NCBI RefSeq assembly: GCF_900155555.1
Contig: NZ_FUHN01000006.1
Coordinates: 124,001-188,000, forward strand
Reading direction: 5' to 3'
DNA length: 64,000 bases
From: Mobilibacterium timonense
GTDB lineage: Bacteria; Bacillota; Clostridia; Peptostreptococcales; Anaerovoracaceae
The notes below the pieces were generated by a model, which was not told where the DNA came from, did not search any database, and worked only from the letters and a program-made list of their open reading frames with translations. This document shows, piece by piece, positions 42,360-50,952 of the stretch (position 1 is its first letter; each line of letters begins with the position of its first letter). Position numbers and translations under genes: made by a program.

Positions 42360-43520
42360 TCACGCCCCCGCACCAGGGTCTCCGCCTCCGGAGGCGGCCG
42401 CTGTCTCTCCGTCTCTGCGTGCCTGCCTTTTTTTCAGAGCCGGGATAATTGCCTCGTCGATGACGATGCTGAGGATCGCCGCCACAGGGATGGCGAGGAG
42501 CATTCCCCACATGCCGAAGATCCTTCCGCCGAGGATGACCGCGATCAGGACCCAGATGCCCGGGATGCCAAGAGTATCTCCGTAGAGCTTAGGCTTCAGC
42601 ACGTATCCGTCAAGGCCTTGGATCAGTCCGGTGATGAGGAGGAAGATGATCGCATGCAGCGGGTTGTCGATCATCAGGATGAAGACTCCGCAAACCGCGC
42701 CGATGATGGGCCCGAATGTAGGAACGAGGTTCGTAACTCCAACCACGACTGATACCAGCGGGATATACTCCATCCGGAAAATGAGCATGAGGACTGCGTT
42801 GGCAACACCCACGATGATGCCGTCGATCACCTCACAGGAGATGTACTTGATGAAGATCACGTCGCAGCGCTTCAGGAACGCAGCGGTCTGATCGTAGGAG
42901 GATTCCGGTACGATCATGTGGAGGAGGTGCGTGCCTCTCCTGAGGACGCTCTTTTTGTACAGCAGGAAATAGATGGCGAGGATGAAATCTATCGCCAGGT
43001 TGCCGATGGCTTTTCCCGTCGCCGCGGATTTCTGTGCGATGAAGTTCTGCACTGACTTGTTGAGCTTCACCATGATCTTGTCGGTGATGCTGAAGGTGCT
43101 GGTGAGATCCACGTGGTGCCCTACCAGGGAATCCACAGAGTTCTGCAGGGACTCGTGATACGCCGTGGTGTTGCTGCTGAAGTGGATGATGCTGGTGGTG
43201 AACTGAGGGATGACGGCAGCGGCCAGGAGCAGGAGAGAGAACACTATGATGAGCACCACTATGGTGATGGCTTTCCCCCGGTAATGCCTGCTGCCGCGGG
43301 CGGCCATTTTCTTTTCCAGCTTCCGTACGGGAGGGTCGATGATGTAGGCCAGTATCAGTCCGATGAGGATAGGGGTCAGGACGGACACGATGGCGGCGAT
43401 CACGTCACCCAGTACATACATGTGTTTCAAGAGAAGGTAAAACAAGATGGCGGTGCAGTAGGGGGCCGACTCCCTGAGGATGCCCCGGCCGCTCTTGAGG
43501 TTAGGTTTCTTTATTTTCAT
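42360..43520 (-). CDS. AI-2E (PerM/UPF0118) family transporter
   Basis: 386-residue polytopic membrane protein. Two helices near the start (YCTAILFYLLLKHMYVLGDVIAAIVSVLTPILIGLILAYIID), a soluble middle part, and four to five C-terminal helices including GVTNLVPTFGPIIGAVCG and a GLDGYVLKPKLYGDTLGIPGIWVLIAVILGGRIFG block typical of the family. The family exports varied small molecules or ions; the substrate here is unknown. ATG 43520 has GGAG upstream; a start at 43562 would add 14 residues. Confidence 0.9.
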   Translation of the reverse strand: MKIKKPNLKSGRGILRESAPYCTAILFYLLLKHMYVLGDVIAAIVSVLTPILIGLILAYIIDPPVRKLEKKMAARGSRHYRGKAITIVVLIIVFSLLLLAAAVIPQFTTSIIHFSSNTTAYHESLQNSVDSLVGHHVDLTSTFSITDKIMVKLNKSVQNFIAQKSAATGKAIGNLAIDFILAIYFLLYKKSVLRRGTHLLHMIVPESSYDQTAAFLKRCDVIFIKYISCEVIDGIIVGVANAVLMLIFRMEYIPLVSVVVGVTNLVPTFGPIIGAVCGVFILMIDNPLHAIIFLLITGLIQGLDGYVLKPKLYGDTLGIPGIWVLIAVILGGRIFGMWGMLLAIPVAAILSIVIDEAIIPALKKRQARRDGETAAASGGGDPGAGA

Positions 43521-43622
43521 TCGTTCGTCTCCATTGGATATCTGCCCGAAAGGGGGCGGCAAATAAATGCATTTCGTAAAATTTTACAACTCTTCACAGT
43601 GTTTGGCAAAGATGCGCTCTGT

Positions 43623-43646
43623 ATAAAATTTTGCATAAAATTTTGC
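43623..43646. repeat. 12-base tandem repeat upstream of the GntR gene
   Basis: ATAAAATTTTGC occurs twice in direct succession, followed by a partial ATAAAGT. A TATAAT at 43701-43706 lies downstream and is flanked by ATTCG/CGAAT arms (about 43692-43715), a possible operator. No gene in this 280-base gap. Confidence 0.5.
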
Positions 43647-43801
43647 ATAAAGTATTCCATGGTTCATGCATCATGCGTTGATTATTGATCGATTCGTTTG
43701 TATAATAAATCGAATAGTTTCGAATTTTATGCGGGACAGAGTTATGAGAGGGGCAGACAGGAAACAGCAGCGATCTGCCTGTATAGATTCAGGAGAGTGA
43801 A

Positions 43802-44449
43802 ATGATAGTAAAACCGGATACACTGAGGGATCAGGCATACAAGCTGATCAGAAATCAGATCGTTACGAGAGAGCTTCCGCTGGGGTCACACCTGAGCGTT
43901 GCGGATCTGTCAAGAGATCTGGGCATCAGCAACAGCCCGATAAGAGAGGCGATCTCGAGACTTGAGAACGAGGGGCTGGTGATCAATCATCCGAACTCCG
44001 GGTTTCACGTCCTGACCTTCGACGACAAGCTGGTGGATCAGCTGAACGACACGCTTATAGTAACGATGAGCGGGTGCTATCAGATGTGCTGCGAAGACGG
44101 ACAGGAACAGGATCTGGCAGAACTCCTGCAGCAGAGACTGGATCAGCAGGCCAGCCAGTATGACGGAGAGCTGACATTCGAGTACGTCCAGACCACCATC
44201 AACTTCGACAAGGGCTTTGTGGACGCCTGCCATAACGACATGCTGAGCAATCTGATGGAATCCAGATTCTACCTCCTGGCGCTGTGTGCATTCTACCTGT
44301 ATCAGGACGAGAAGGAGTCGTATCTCAGCAATTTCAGAGAGCATCAGGGGATCCTGGAAAAAGTGAAGACCGGGGATAGAGAAGAGGTGTTCAAGGCCAT
44401 CCAGTTCCACCTCACCAAGAAGAACCACTACAATGGGAAGACCAGGTAG
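43802..44449 (+). CDS. GntR-family regulator
   Basis: 215 residues. N-terminal winged helix with the GntR signature (QAYKLIRNQIVTRELPLGSHLSVADLSRDLGISNSPIREAISRLENEGLV), then a helical ligand domain of FadR/FCD type that lacks an obvious full set of metal-binding His. AGGAGAG precedes ATG 43802. No adjacent operon shows its target; it stands between a transporter and a small membrane protein gene. Confidence 0.88.
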   Translation: MIVKPDTLRDQAYKLIRNQIVTRELPLGSHLSVADLSRDLGISNSPIREAISRLENEGLVINHPNSGFHVLTFDDKLVDQLNDTLIVTMSGCYQMCCEDGQEQDLAELLQQRLDQQASQYDGELTFEYVQTTINFDKGFVDACHNDMLSNLMESRFYLLALCAFYLYQDEKESYLSNFREHQGILEKVKTGDREEVFKAIQFHLTKKNHYNGKTR

Positions 44450-44504
44450 TGCGGGCGGTCCGGAAGCGTCACGAGAATAAGCCGATCGAATCGCAAAATT
44501 GGCG

Positions 44505-44532
44505 TTCAAAAATACTTTTTATATGATAGAAT
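44505..44532 (+). promoter_or_regulatory. promoter of the 80-residue membrane protein gene
   Basis: TTCAAA (44505-44510), 16-base spacer, TAGAAT (44527-44532). The leader contains GGCG/CGCC arms (44549-44571) followed by a T-rich run, possibly a weak attenuator. Confidence 0.5.
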
Positions 44533-44608
44533 ATACATCCAGCGGACGGGCGGAAGAGAGTCTGTGCGCCGGGTGTTTTTTGTTTTCAGGAAAGGAATAT
44601 CGCCGGAA

Positions 44609-44851
44609 ATGACTGAAGAGATAACTGCGTTTTATCAGACTTACATTTTGCCATATCTTAATTATGCAGTAGCTGTTTATGTGGCGGTACTGATCGTGAT
44701 GTTTGCTATGATGGAGAGGTGCGTAATGAAGGGGCTCGGAGTGGAGAAGCCGATGAAAAGGCTGTTCACGGTCTGGGGCGTTGGCATCGCGGTCCTGCTG
44801 GTCCTGTACTTCCTCACGGAGTTCGGCGCCAGTCGCCTGTTCTTCTATTAA
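44609..44851 (+). CDS. 80-residue two-helix membrane protein
   Basis: Starts MTEEITAFYQTYILPYL; two membrane helices (about 16-36 and 54-72) flank a basic loop (RCVMKGLGVEKPMKR). It ends SRLFFY. Function unknown. The only ATG with an upstream purine run (AGGAAAGGAA) is 44609; reading could begin earlier at a GTG (44564), but that has no ribosome binding site. Confidence 0.65.
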   Translation: MTEEITAFYQTYILPYLNYAVAVYVAVLIVMFAMMERCVMKGLGVEKPMKRLFTVWGVGIAVLLVLYFLTEFGASRLFFY

Positions 44852-44891
44852 TAAAGGATCCGTCGCGGTACGCACTGCAGCAGTCGGGTCG

Positions 44892-44920
44892 AAAAAAAGC
44901 CTGCCGGTCATGCGGCAGGC
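44892..44920 (-). terminator. intrinsic terminator of the cupin gene
   Basis: On minus, GCCTGCCG pairs with CGGCAGGC, short loop, then T7. Confidence 0.85.
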
Positions 44921-44938
44921 GGATGGTGTTGCAATATG

Positions 44939-45295
44939 TTACTTGTAAAGGATGAGAGCAATGAATTCCACGGGCTCATCCTTTTTGTTTGTGATCGAAT
45001 GACCTTCTCCGGCGTCGGTGAAGGTGACGTCCCCGGCCTTCACGGTTGTGATGGTGCCGTTATCGTTGTATTCTGCCTCACCCTTGAGGATGATGTAGAT
45101 CTCTGTATCTCCCTCGTGGATGTGCCATCCCACGCCGCAGTTCTTGTTCAAGGTGTTGTGGGCCAGAAGCCTTCCCTTGTCGTTAAGCTCGCCGTCACTT
45201 TCGGCCAGGCTCCGGGCGATCATGTGCCCAGGTCCATTCTGTACTGCCTGTCTGTCATTGACCTTTACGTCTTCACTTCTTCTTATCCAGCTCAT
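44939..45295 (-). CDS. single-domain cupin protein
   Basis: 118 residues forming one beta-barrel cupin. Metal-binding motif 1 is GVGWHIHEGDTEIYIILKGEAEY (two His, Glu) and motif 2 is GDVTFTDAGEGHSI (His). It may be a small-molecule isomerase, a dioxygenase or a sensor; the substrate cannot be told. It follows the class II aldolase-like gene by 16 bases on the same strand, so they are probably one operon. Confidence 0.88.
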   Translation of the reverse strand: MSWIRRSEDVKVNDRQAVQNGPGHMIARSLAESDGELNDKGRLLAHNTLNKNCGVGWHIHEGDTEIYIILKGEAEYNDNGTITTVKAGDVTFTDAGEGHSITNKKDEPVEFIALILYK

Positions 45296-45311
45296 GTTTT
45301 CCTCCTTACAG

Positions 45312-46538
45312 TTATTGCAGTTCTTCTTCTTCGTCCTTTTCCGCCATCAGCCTGGTGGATGAGCTCAGGCCCAGCAGATTGCAAGCCTTTGCCTCGATCG
45401 CATCCGCCACGTTCAGAACGATATCCAGCTCCGGCCCGCAGAAAATGGCCCCGTGATTTGCTATGATGCACGCAGAATTCTCGACCAGAGCCTTGTTCAC
45501 CTCGCGGCTCAGCTCAGGTGTTCCGGGCATCTCCGGTTCTGTGACGTTCATGTCTCCGATGATCTCGTGGATCAGAGGGTTGTCGATCCTGAAGCCCGCG
45601 CGTGCCGCGGCAAAAACACTGCATCCGTTGGAGTGGGTGTGTATTATGGCGTTGCACCCGGGGTGGCTCTTGTATATGTCGGCATGGAGCAGGACCTCGC
45701 TGGAAGGCCGCCGTCCCTGAGCGATGTACTCCAGAGTCCCGATGTTCACCTTCACGATGTCTTCGGTCTTGATGTCGAAATAGTCCATGCCGGATGGAGT
45801 TATCAGCATCTCATTCCTGTTCAGGCGAACGGAGATATTGCCCCAGCTCCCCTGTACGAGATCCTTGTGGCATATCTCCTTGCCGCAGTCGATGATGGCG
45901 TTCCGGATCTTGAACTCCTGGCTGCCGATGTTGACGAATGGAACGTGGTCCTGGGTGTTCACCTTGGTGTACTTGTTCAGGTAGAACTGCCTCATTTCCT
46001 TGGCCTTGGCCGGACTGAGGTATTTGAGGCCGCCCACCTTGGGAGCGAGGATCTCCGCCTCGGCGCTCTTCTCCAGGATGAGCGCCGCCGCCACAGCCTC
46101 GTCCAGGTCGCGGCCTATGCCGAGTATGCCTCTTTTCCGGAGAAAACATCCGTTTCTGTCCTTGAGTGCCCTCAGGACGTCCGGACTGTCCTCTGTAGGA
46201 GATATGCGAACGTCCGGGCCGATGATCTGGGCCAGGTCGTCAAGCGCGGGACGCATCAGCTGGGCTTCACTGGAAAAGAGGACCGACGCCTCGGTGCAGG
46301 CGAGCACCACTGCGTTTACGTCGCTCCTGGAGCGGAAGAGGAGACCGATCTCCCCTGTGTTTATATCGTAAAGATGTACATCGCTCTCCCTGATGCCGGA
46401 AAGCGGCAGGGTGTTCCTGGTCATGAGGTACGAGCCTTTGCCGACCCGGAGTGCCATGCGCCCATAGGCCTTGAAATATCTATCTCTGAAGGCTTTTGAT
46501 CTGGTCAGAAGAAGTCTTTTTCCTTCGTCTTTGTTCAT
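45312..46538 (-). CDS. class II aldolase/adducin protein with a duplicated domain
   Basis: 408 residues. The C-terminal half (about 200-400) is a complete class II aldolase domain: GSWGNISVRL, the catalytic Glu in RPSSEVLLHADIY, the metal site IIHTHSNGCSVF and IANHGAIFCG. The N-terminal half shows the same fold pattern in worn form (GRMALRVGKGSYLMT, DVNAVVLACTEASVLFS, GCFLRKRGILGIG) without the metal His. So it is an internal duplication with one active half. GAGGTGAATCACA precedes ATG 46538. Followed by the cupin gene; both may act on a sugar phosphate. Confidence 0.85.
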   Translation of the reverse strand: MNKDEGKRLLLTRSKAFRDRYFKAYGRMALRVGKGSYLMTRNTLPLSGIRESDVHLYDINTGEIGLLFRSRSDVNAVVLACTEASVLFSSEAQLMRPALDDLAQIIGPDVRISPTEDSPDVLRALKDRNGCFLRKRGILGIGRDLDEAVAAALILEKSAEAEILAPKVGGLKYLSPAKAKEMRQFYLNKYTKVNTQDHVPFVNIGSQEFKIRNAIIDCGKEICHKDLVQGSWGNISVRLNRNEMLITPSGMDYFDIKTEDIVKVNIGTLEYIAQGRRPSSEVLLHADIYKSHPGCNAIIHTHSNGCSVFAAARAGFRIDNPLIHEIIGDMNVTEPEMPGTPELSREVNKALVENSACIIANHGAIFCGPELDIVLNVADAIEAKACNLLGLSSSTRLMAEKDEEEELQ

Positions 46539-46580
46539 TGTGATTCACCTCAAATTAAATTTCTCTCTATTTATAGCACT

Positions 46581-47897
46581 TCAACCCTCCGGTTGGGTGT
46601 GGATTTCCTGAAATGAGAGTATTCTGTCCGCCACGCCCTGCCAGGAGGCGTTTTTGGTTTCAGGAAGCCTCCTGAGACCGGTCTGCCGCTGTCTCTCGAC
46701 CTGTGAGATCCCTTTTTTCAGAGCGCGCACGAGCCCCACCCTGAAATCCTCCAGGGACTCGGGATCCGGCACTCCCGGCGATACCATTGGCGGGAGGGGT
46801 GCAAATATGACGTTGTTGTCAGGTATGGTCCGGCCGAGCCAGTCCCGAAGCCCGGGGAGATCTGTGCTCACGGGGATCAGGCCGCATGCCATGGCTTCCA
46901 TGAGCACCAGGGGGATCCCTTCGTAATACGACGGAAGGACGAAGATCTCGTTTCGCCTGAAGGCTGAGGCCAGCTGGTCCTGGGACAGGAGGCCGAGGTA
47001 TTTTATGGAAAAAGGCTTTTCGGCGAGCACCCCGGGCTTCAGGTCCTCCCAGTCCACGGAGGCCAGTCGCTGTGATACGAGGCTGTCCTTGCATCCGCCG
47101 GCGAGCTCCAGCGAGACAGTGGGCATGACGGGATCCTCTGCGATCTCCCGGAGACCGTCGATGAAGGGCAGAAGACCTTTTTCCCGGCTGAGCTTCCCCG
47201 CATATATGATGCGTACGGGGCCCGGTACCGTGGACGGGGCGCTTTCTCCGCCGCAGTTGAATATCCTTGGATTGTACCCGCTGCCGATGATGGTGACCTT
47301 GTCCGGCGCCGCGCCGTAATAGCTCTTCAGCACTTCCTTCTGCTCTGACTGGAGAACGAATATCCGGTCAAGTTCGCATATCTCCTGGCGGATCCAGTCG
47401 CGCCTGAATGAGCAGTTCCTGATCTGCCTGAGGTCGGAGCCGTGGCATACCCCCCACACCTGGCGGTCGGGAAAGGCCTGGCGTACCATGGCCGTCAGCA
47501 GATAGAGGTGGTGGCACAGGATGACCTGTGGGTCGAGTTCCATCACCGCTTCGCGTATGGCCGGAATAAAGGCCGCCTCCAGCTGTTCTGCCATCTGGTC
47601 GGTGAGCTGATCGTACCTGGTGGAAGGGTAGGGCATGACGTCGGACATTCCCAGCACGGGAAAAGGGATGTCCCCCGGTCGGCAGCACGCGCCGGGCTCT
47701 GTATAGTAAACCGGGTGGAACGTAACATCAGGCGGAAAGTTCACGTCATCGCTGTGGTATATCCCCGCCACGACGCTCTGCCGGCAGCCGGAGCTGCGAA
47801 AGGCTTTTACGAGTTCTGTGAGATATACACCGCTTCCGGTGGAGTGAGGTTTCTGCGTGGTCACGCTTAGAATTCGAAATCTCGTTTTTTCTTCCAT
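46581..47897 (-). CDS. glycosyltransferase family 4 protein
   Basis: 438 residues, GT-B fold. N-terminal part has TTQKPHSTGSGVYLTELVKAF (the glycine loop) and a VICHHLYLLTAM-type strand; the C-terminal part has IIYAGKLSREKGLLPFIDGL and the E-x7-E region PSYYEGIPLVLMEAMACGLIPVSTDLPG, which binds the nucleotide sugar. Acceptor unknown. I choose ATG 47897; a TTG at 47969 would add 24 residues. No strong ribosome binding site for either. Divergent from the IclR gene across a palindrome-rich region. Confidence 0.88.
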   Translation of the reverse strand: MEEKTRFRILSVTTQKPHSTGSGVYLTELVKAFRSSGCRQSVVAGIYHSDDVNFPPDVTFHPVYYTEPGACCRPGDIPFPVLGMSDVMPYPSTRYDQLTDQMAEQLEAAFIPAIREAVMELDPQVILCHHLYLLTAMVRQAFPDRQVWGVCHGSDLRQIRNCSFRRDWIRQEICELDRIFVLQSEQKEVLKSYYGAAPDKVTIIGSGYNPRIFNCGGESAPSTVPGPVRIIYAGKLSREKGLLPFIDGLREIAEDPVMPTVSLELAGGCKDSLVSQRLASVDWEDLKPGVLAEKPFSIKYLGLLSQDQLASAFRRNEIFVLPSYYEGIPLVLMEAMACGLIPVSTDLPGLRDWLGRTIPDNNVIFAPLPPMVSPGVPDPESLEDFRVGLVRALKKGISQVERQRQTGLRRLPETKNASWQGVADRILSFQEIHTQPEG

Positions 47898-48008
47898 ACA
47901 ATTTTTGAAGGGCTTTTGCTGATCTGCAGAGATGTTGTAGAAAATATCTAAAACTGGTAGATACAACACCGGTTATTGTGTTGTCACTACAAAGCACAGG
48001 CCATTTCC

Positions 48009-48030
48009 TGGATATCGTGCACGATATCCA
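48009..48030. repeat. perfect 22-bp palindrome, probable operator
   Basis: TGGATATCGTG followed directly by its reverse complement. It lies between the divergent glycosyltransferase and IclR genes, about 45 bases upstream of the IclR -35 box. Confidence 0.75.
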
Positions 48031-48032
48031 AC

Positions 48033-48068
48033 TTTCCGCATTTCGAAAAATTTTTCGTATTCCGGAAA
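48033..48068. repeat. 36-bp nested palindrome, probable operator
   Basis: TTTCCG...CGGAAA enclose CGAAAAATTTTTCG (48044-48057); both share the centre 48050.5, and only three base pairs break the symmetry. It ends 5 bases before the -35 box of the IclR operon, a usual site for an IclR-type regulator. Confidence 0.7.
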
Positions 48069-48073
48069 ACATT

Positions 48074-48102
48074 TTGACTTATGGCCCCGGCAAGACTATA
48101 TT
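48074..48102 (+). promoter_or_regulatory. promoter of the IclR-oxidoreductase operon
   Basis: TTGACT (48074-48079), 17-base spacer, TATATT (48097-48102). It rules out the upstream in-frame starts of the IclR gene. Confidence 0.75.
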
Positions 48103-48142
48103 ATACATGAGTGAAATAGAGGTTAAAAGAGGACACACTGCT

Positions 48143-48889
48143 ATGGCTGAAAAGAACAATTCCCTTGAGAAGGCATTGACCGTTCTTGACCTGTTTCAGC
48201 TGCACAGGCGCATAACTCTGACCTTTGCCGCTCAGGAGACAGGGTTCTCACCGGCGGCGGTGAGCCGGATCATGAACTCCCTGGAGAACACGGGATACGT
48301 GTACAGGGACAGGACAGACGGGGGCTTCTACCTGGCCGACAAGGTATATCTGCTGGGGCGGAGCACCAATCTAAAAAGGCAGCTCATCAACGTCATCGAT
48401 GAGCCCATCAGCAAGCTGTGCCGGAGGACCGGCTTCAGCGTCACAGTATCGATAAGAGAGAAAACTCACAGCGTCACGGCTCTCAGGAAGGACCCGAAAA
48501 GAGGCCTTTTCCTCACCGCGAACGTTTCCGACTCCATCAGCCTGAACTGCTCTGCGGGAGGGAAGATCCTTACCGCTTTTGCCACCGAGCCGGACAAGCT
48601 GATAGACGAGATAAATTATGTGGCCTTCACCAGGAAGACCATCACAGATAAAGAAGAATTCAGACAGCATATAGCCGTGGTGAGGGCCGAAAAGGTAGCC
48701 TTCGACATGGAGGAGATCACCGAGGGCCTGGTGTGCACGGCGGTGCCGGTGCTGAGCAGAGATGGGACGGCCATCTGCAGCATCAGCGTCAGCGGATTCA
48801 AGGACAGGATGATAAGAGAGCTGTACGGCACCATCGCCAAGATGAGAGACACGGCTAAGGAGTGCGGGCAGCTGATAACAGGAGATTGA
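48143..48889 (+). CDS. IclR-family regulator
   Basis: 248 residues. N-terminal winged helix (SLEKALTVLDLFQLHRRITLTFAAQETGFSPAAVSRIMNSLENTGYVYRD) and a C-terminal IclR ligand domain with LNCSAGGKILTAFA and FDMEEITEGLVCTAVPV. ATG 48143 has GAGG upstream and lies after the promoter. One base separates it from the P-loop NTPase gene, so it is the first gene of the oxidoreductase operon and probably senses a 2-oxoacid or related metabolite (inference). Confidence 0.9.
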   Translation: MAEKNNSLEKALTVLDLFQLHRRITLTFAAQETGFSPAAVSRIMNSLENTGYVYRDRTDGGFYLADKVYLLGRSTNLKRQLINVIDEPISKLCRRTGFSVTVSIREKTHSVTALRKDPKRGLFLTANVSDSISLNCSAGGKILTAFATEPDKLIDEINYVAFTRKTITDKEEFRQHIAVVRAEKVAFDMEEITEGLVCTAVPVLSRDGTAICSISVSGFKDRMIRELYGTIAKMRDTAKECGQLITGD

Positions 48890-48890
48890 T

Positions 48891-49610
48891 ATGAGCAGCG
48901 TAAGCGATTTTTTCTATCAGCCGGAGAAGACCTTCGGCGACATATTAAAGGAAAAGAAGAACTTCCTCTTCATCGGTGAAGCGGGAAGCGGCAAGACGGA
49001 GATCGTGCTGAACGTGGCCGCCTGGCTGGCGGAGCACGGGGACGGCTCCAAGGTGGATGTCTTCGACATGGATCAGACCAAGCCACTGTTCAGGTCCAGG
49101 GATATGGAAGACACCTTTGCAAAAAAAGGTGTGGAGATCCACTACCAGACCCAGTATCTCGACGCCCCTACGAGAGTGGGAGGCATTGAGGTCTCTCTCA
49201 TGGGAGACAATTACACGCTGATGGATATAGGAGGAGGAGAACAGGCTGCCAGGGCTGCCGGAGGCGTCGCCCACATCCTGAAGAACACGAACTCCGTTCC
49301 TGTATACATTGTGAACCCATACAGGCCGTGGACGAAGAACACCGAGTCCCTCGACCTGACCATGGGGACGATCCTCAGAGCCGTAAGGCTGGATCAGATA
49401 TACATACTCGGAAATCCCAACGTGGGATACACAACTGAGGCCAGTGAATTCATGGAAGGGCTGGACAAGATCGACGAGCTCCTCAAGAACTTCACCACGG
49501 TGAGCAGCGCCTGCGTCCGCAGAGAGCTGTACGACCAGGTGAAGGACCAGACGGAAAAGTATATTTTCCCTCTCGATCTGTACATGACCTATTCATGGGT
49601 TGACCGTTAA
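48891..49610 (+). CDS. P-loop NTPase linked to the 2-oxoacid oxidoreductase operon
   Basis: 239 residues. Walker A is FIGEAGSGKTEIV (28-35), followed by DVFDMDQTKPLFRSRD, a MinD/CooC-like DxD-type strand, and LMDIGGGEQAARAAGG, a Walker B/switch-like strand. No membrane segment. GGAGAT precedes the start. It lies between an IclR regulator and four oxidoreductase subunits. The fold suggests an ATP-dependent maturation factor or cluster/cofactor loader, but I do not recognise the family and the role is inferred from position. Confidence 0.75.
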   Translation: MSSVSDFFYQPEKTFGDILKEKKNFLFIGEAGSGKTEIVLNVAAWLAEHGDGSKVDVFDMDQTKPLFRSRDMEDTFAKKGVEIHYQTQYLDAPTRVGGIEVSLMGDNYTLMDIGGGEQAARAAGGVAHILKNTNSVPVYIVNPYRPWTKNTESLDLTMGTILRAVRLDQIYILGNPNVGYTTEASEFMEGLDKIDELLKNFTTVSSACVRRELYDQVKDQTEKYIFPLDLYMTYSWVDR

Positions 49611-49639
49611 TACATTTTATTCTTAAGGAGGTAATGTTG

Positions 49640-49852
49640 ATGGCTAAAGGTAAAGTCGAGATCGCCATTGAATCCTGCAAGTCATGTCAGTACTGCGTTG
49701 TCAGCTGCCCAAAGCATGTACTTGCCGTTGGCGAGAATGTGAACTCTAAGGGCTATCCTTACGTAGTTGCTGCAAACCCTGATGACTGCATCGGATGCGC
49801 AATGTGTGCCCAGATATGTCCTGATTCGGCAATCGAGGTTTGGAGAGATTAA
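49640..49852 (+). CDS. vorD: 2-oxoacid:ferredoxin oxidoreductase, ferredoxin subunit
   Basis: 70-residue 2[4Fe-4S] ferredoxin. Cluster motifs are CKSCQYCVVSCP and CIGCAMCAQICP. ATG 49640 is 8 bases after AAGGAGG; the ATG at 49634 is too close. It is the delta subunit of the four-subunit 2-oxoacid:ferredoxin oxidoreductase whose genes follow, passing electrons to external ferredoxin. Confidence 0.9.
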   Translation: MAKGKVEIAIESCKSCQYCVVSCPKHVLAVGENVNSKGYPYVVAANPDDCIGCAMCAQICPDSAIEVWRD

Positions 49853-49872
49853 CTTAGGAGAGGAGAACACAA

Positions 49873-50952
49873 ATGAGTGATCGTGTATTTATGAAAGGCT
49901 GTGAAGCTATCGCTGAGGCAGCTACCAGAGCGGGATGTCGTTTCTTCGCCGGTTACCCAATCACACCGCAGAATGAGATCCCTGAGTATTTCGCAAGAAG
50001 AATGCCTGAGGTAGGCGGAACATTCGTACAGGGTGAGTCCGAGGTAGCTTCCGTTAACATGCTGTACGGTGCAGCATCCACTGGTATCAGAGCCATGAGC
50101 TCCTCCTCATCTACAGGTATTTCCCTGTATTCCGAGGGAGTTTCCTACAGTGCATCCGCACGTCTTCCGATCGTTTATGTAAACGTGGTAAGAGGAGGCC
50201 CTGGAATCGGAGCTATCCAGCCTGCACAGCAGGACTATTTCCAGGCTACAAAGGCATCTGGAAACGGTGGATTTGAGATGATCGTTCTCGCACCTGACTC
50301 AGTTCAGGAGTGCGTTGACATGGTATATGAGGCCTTCGACCTGGCAGAGAGAGATGAGAACCCTGTTCTCGTACTGACTGACGGTGTGGTAGGTACTATG
50401 ATGGAGCCTGTAGTTCTGCCTCCGATGAAGAGTGATGAGGAGCTGGCAGAGCACAGAGCTAAGTTCGCTCACAGAGCTATCGTAGGTCACCCTCTGGGAC
50501 AGCAGGCTTACTGCAGACCTGGTTCTGTAGGAACAGGCCAGGAGGCTGTAAACATTGAGGCTGCAAAGCTGTACAAGACCTGGGACAAGGACATCAGAGT
50601 AGAGGAATACATGACGGACGACGCTGAGATCATCGTAGCCAGCTACGGTATCTCCGCACGTATCTCCAGAGTTGTTGTAAGAGAGCTGAGAAAAGAGGGC
50701 TACAAGATCGGAATGATCAGGCCTATCACAGTTCACCCATTCCCATACAGCACCTTCGAGAACCTGGACTTCAACAGAGTAAAGGGTATCCTGGATGTAG
50801 AGATGTCCATCCCTGCACAGATGAAGTTCGACGTTGAGCACGCTGTACACGGCAGAGCTCCTATCAAGGAGTGCCTGAGATCCGGCGGACAGCTCCTGAC
50901 CAACGATCAGGTTATGGCAGCAGCTCGTGAGCTGATTAAGGAGGTACTGTAA
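49873..50952 (+). CDS. vorB: 2-oxoacid:ferredoxin oxidoreductase, alpha subunit
   Basis: 359 residues. FFAGYPITPQNEIPEYFARRM starts the pyrimidine-binding domain of these thiamine enzymes, then GESEVASVNMLYGAASTGIRAMSSSSSTGISLYSEG and the PVLVLTDGVVGTMMEPV block. This matches the VorB/KorA type (2-oxoisovalerate or 2-oxoglutarate). Order ferredoxin-alpha-beta-gamma is usual for the Vor type, and amino-acid fermentation makes branched-chain 2-oxoacids likely, but substrate is not certain. Codon use shows more T/A third bases than its neighbours, a mark of high expression. Confidence 0.9.
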   Translation: MSDRVFMKGCEAIAEAATRAGCRFFAGYPITPQNEIPEYFARRMPEVGGTFVQGESEVASVNMLYGAASTGIRAMSSSSSTGISLYSEGVSYSASARLPIVYVNVVRGGPGIGAIQPAQQDYFQATKASGNGGFEMIVLAPDSVQECVDMVYEAFDLAERDENPVLVLTDGVVGTMMEPVVLPPMKSDEELAEHRAKFAHRAIVGHPLGQQAYCRPGSVGTGQEAVNIEAAKLYKTWDKDIRVEEYMTDDAEIIVASYGISARISRVVVRELRKEGYKIGMIRPITVHPFPYSTFENLDFNRVKGILDVEMSIPAQMKFDVEHAVHGRAPIKECLRSGGQLLTNDQVMAAARELIKEVL

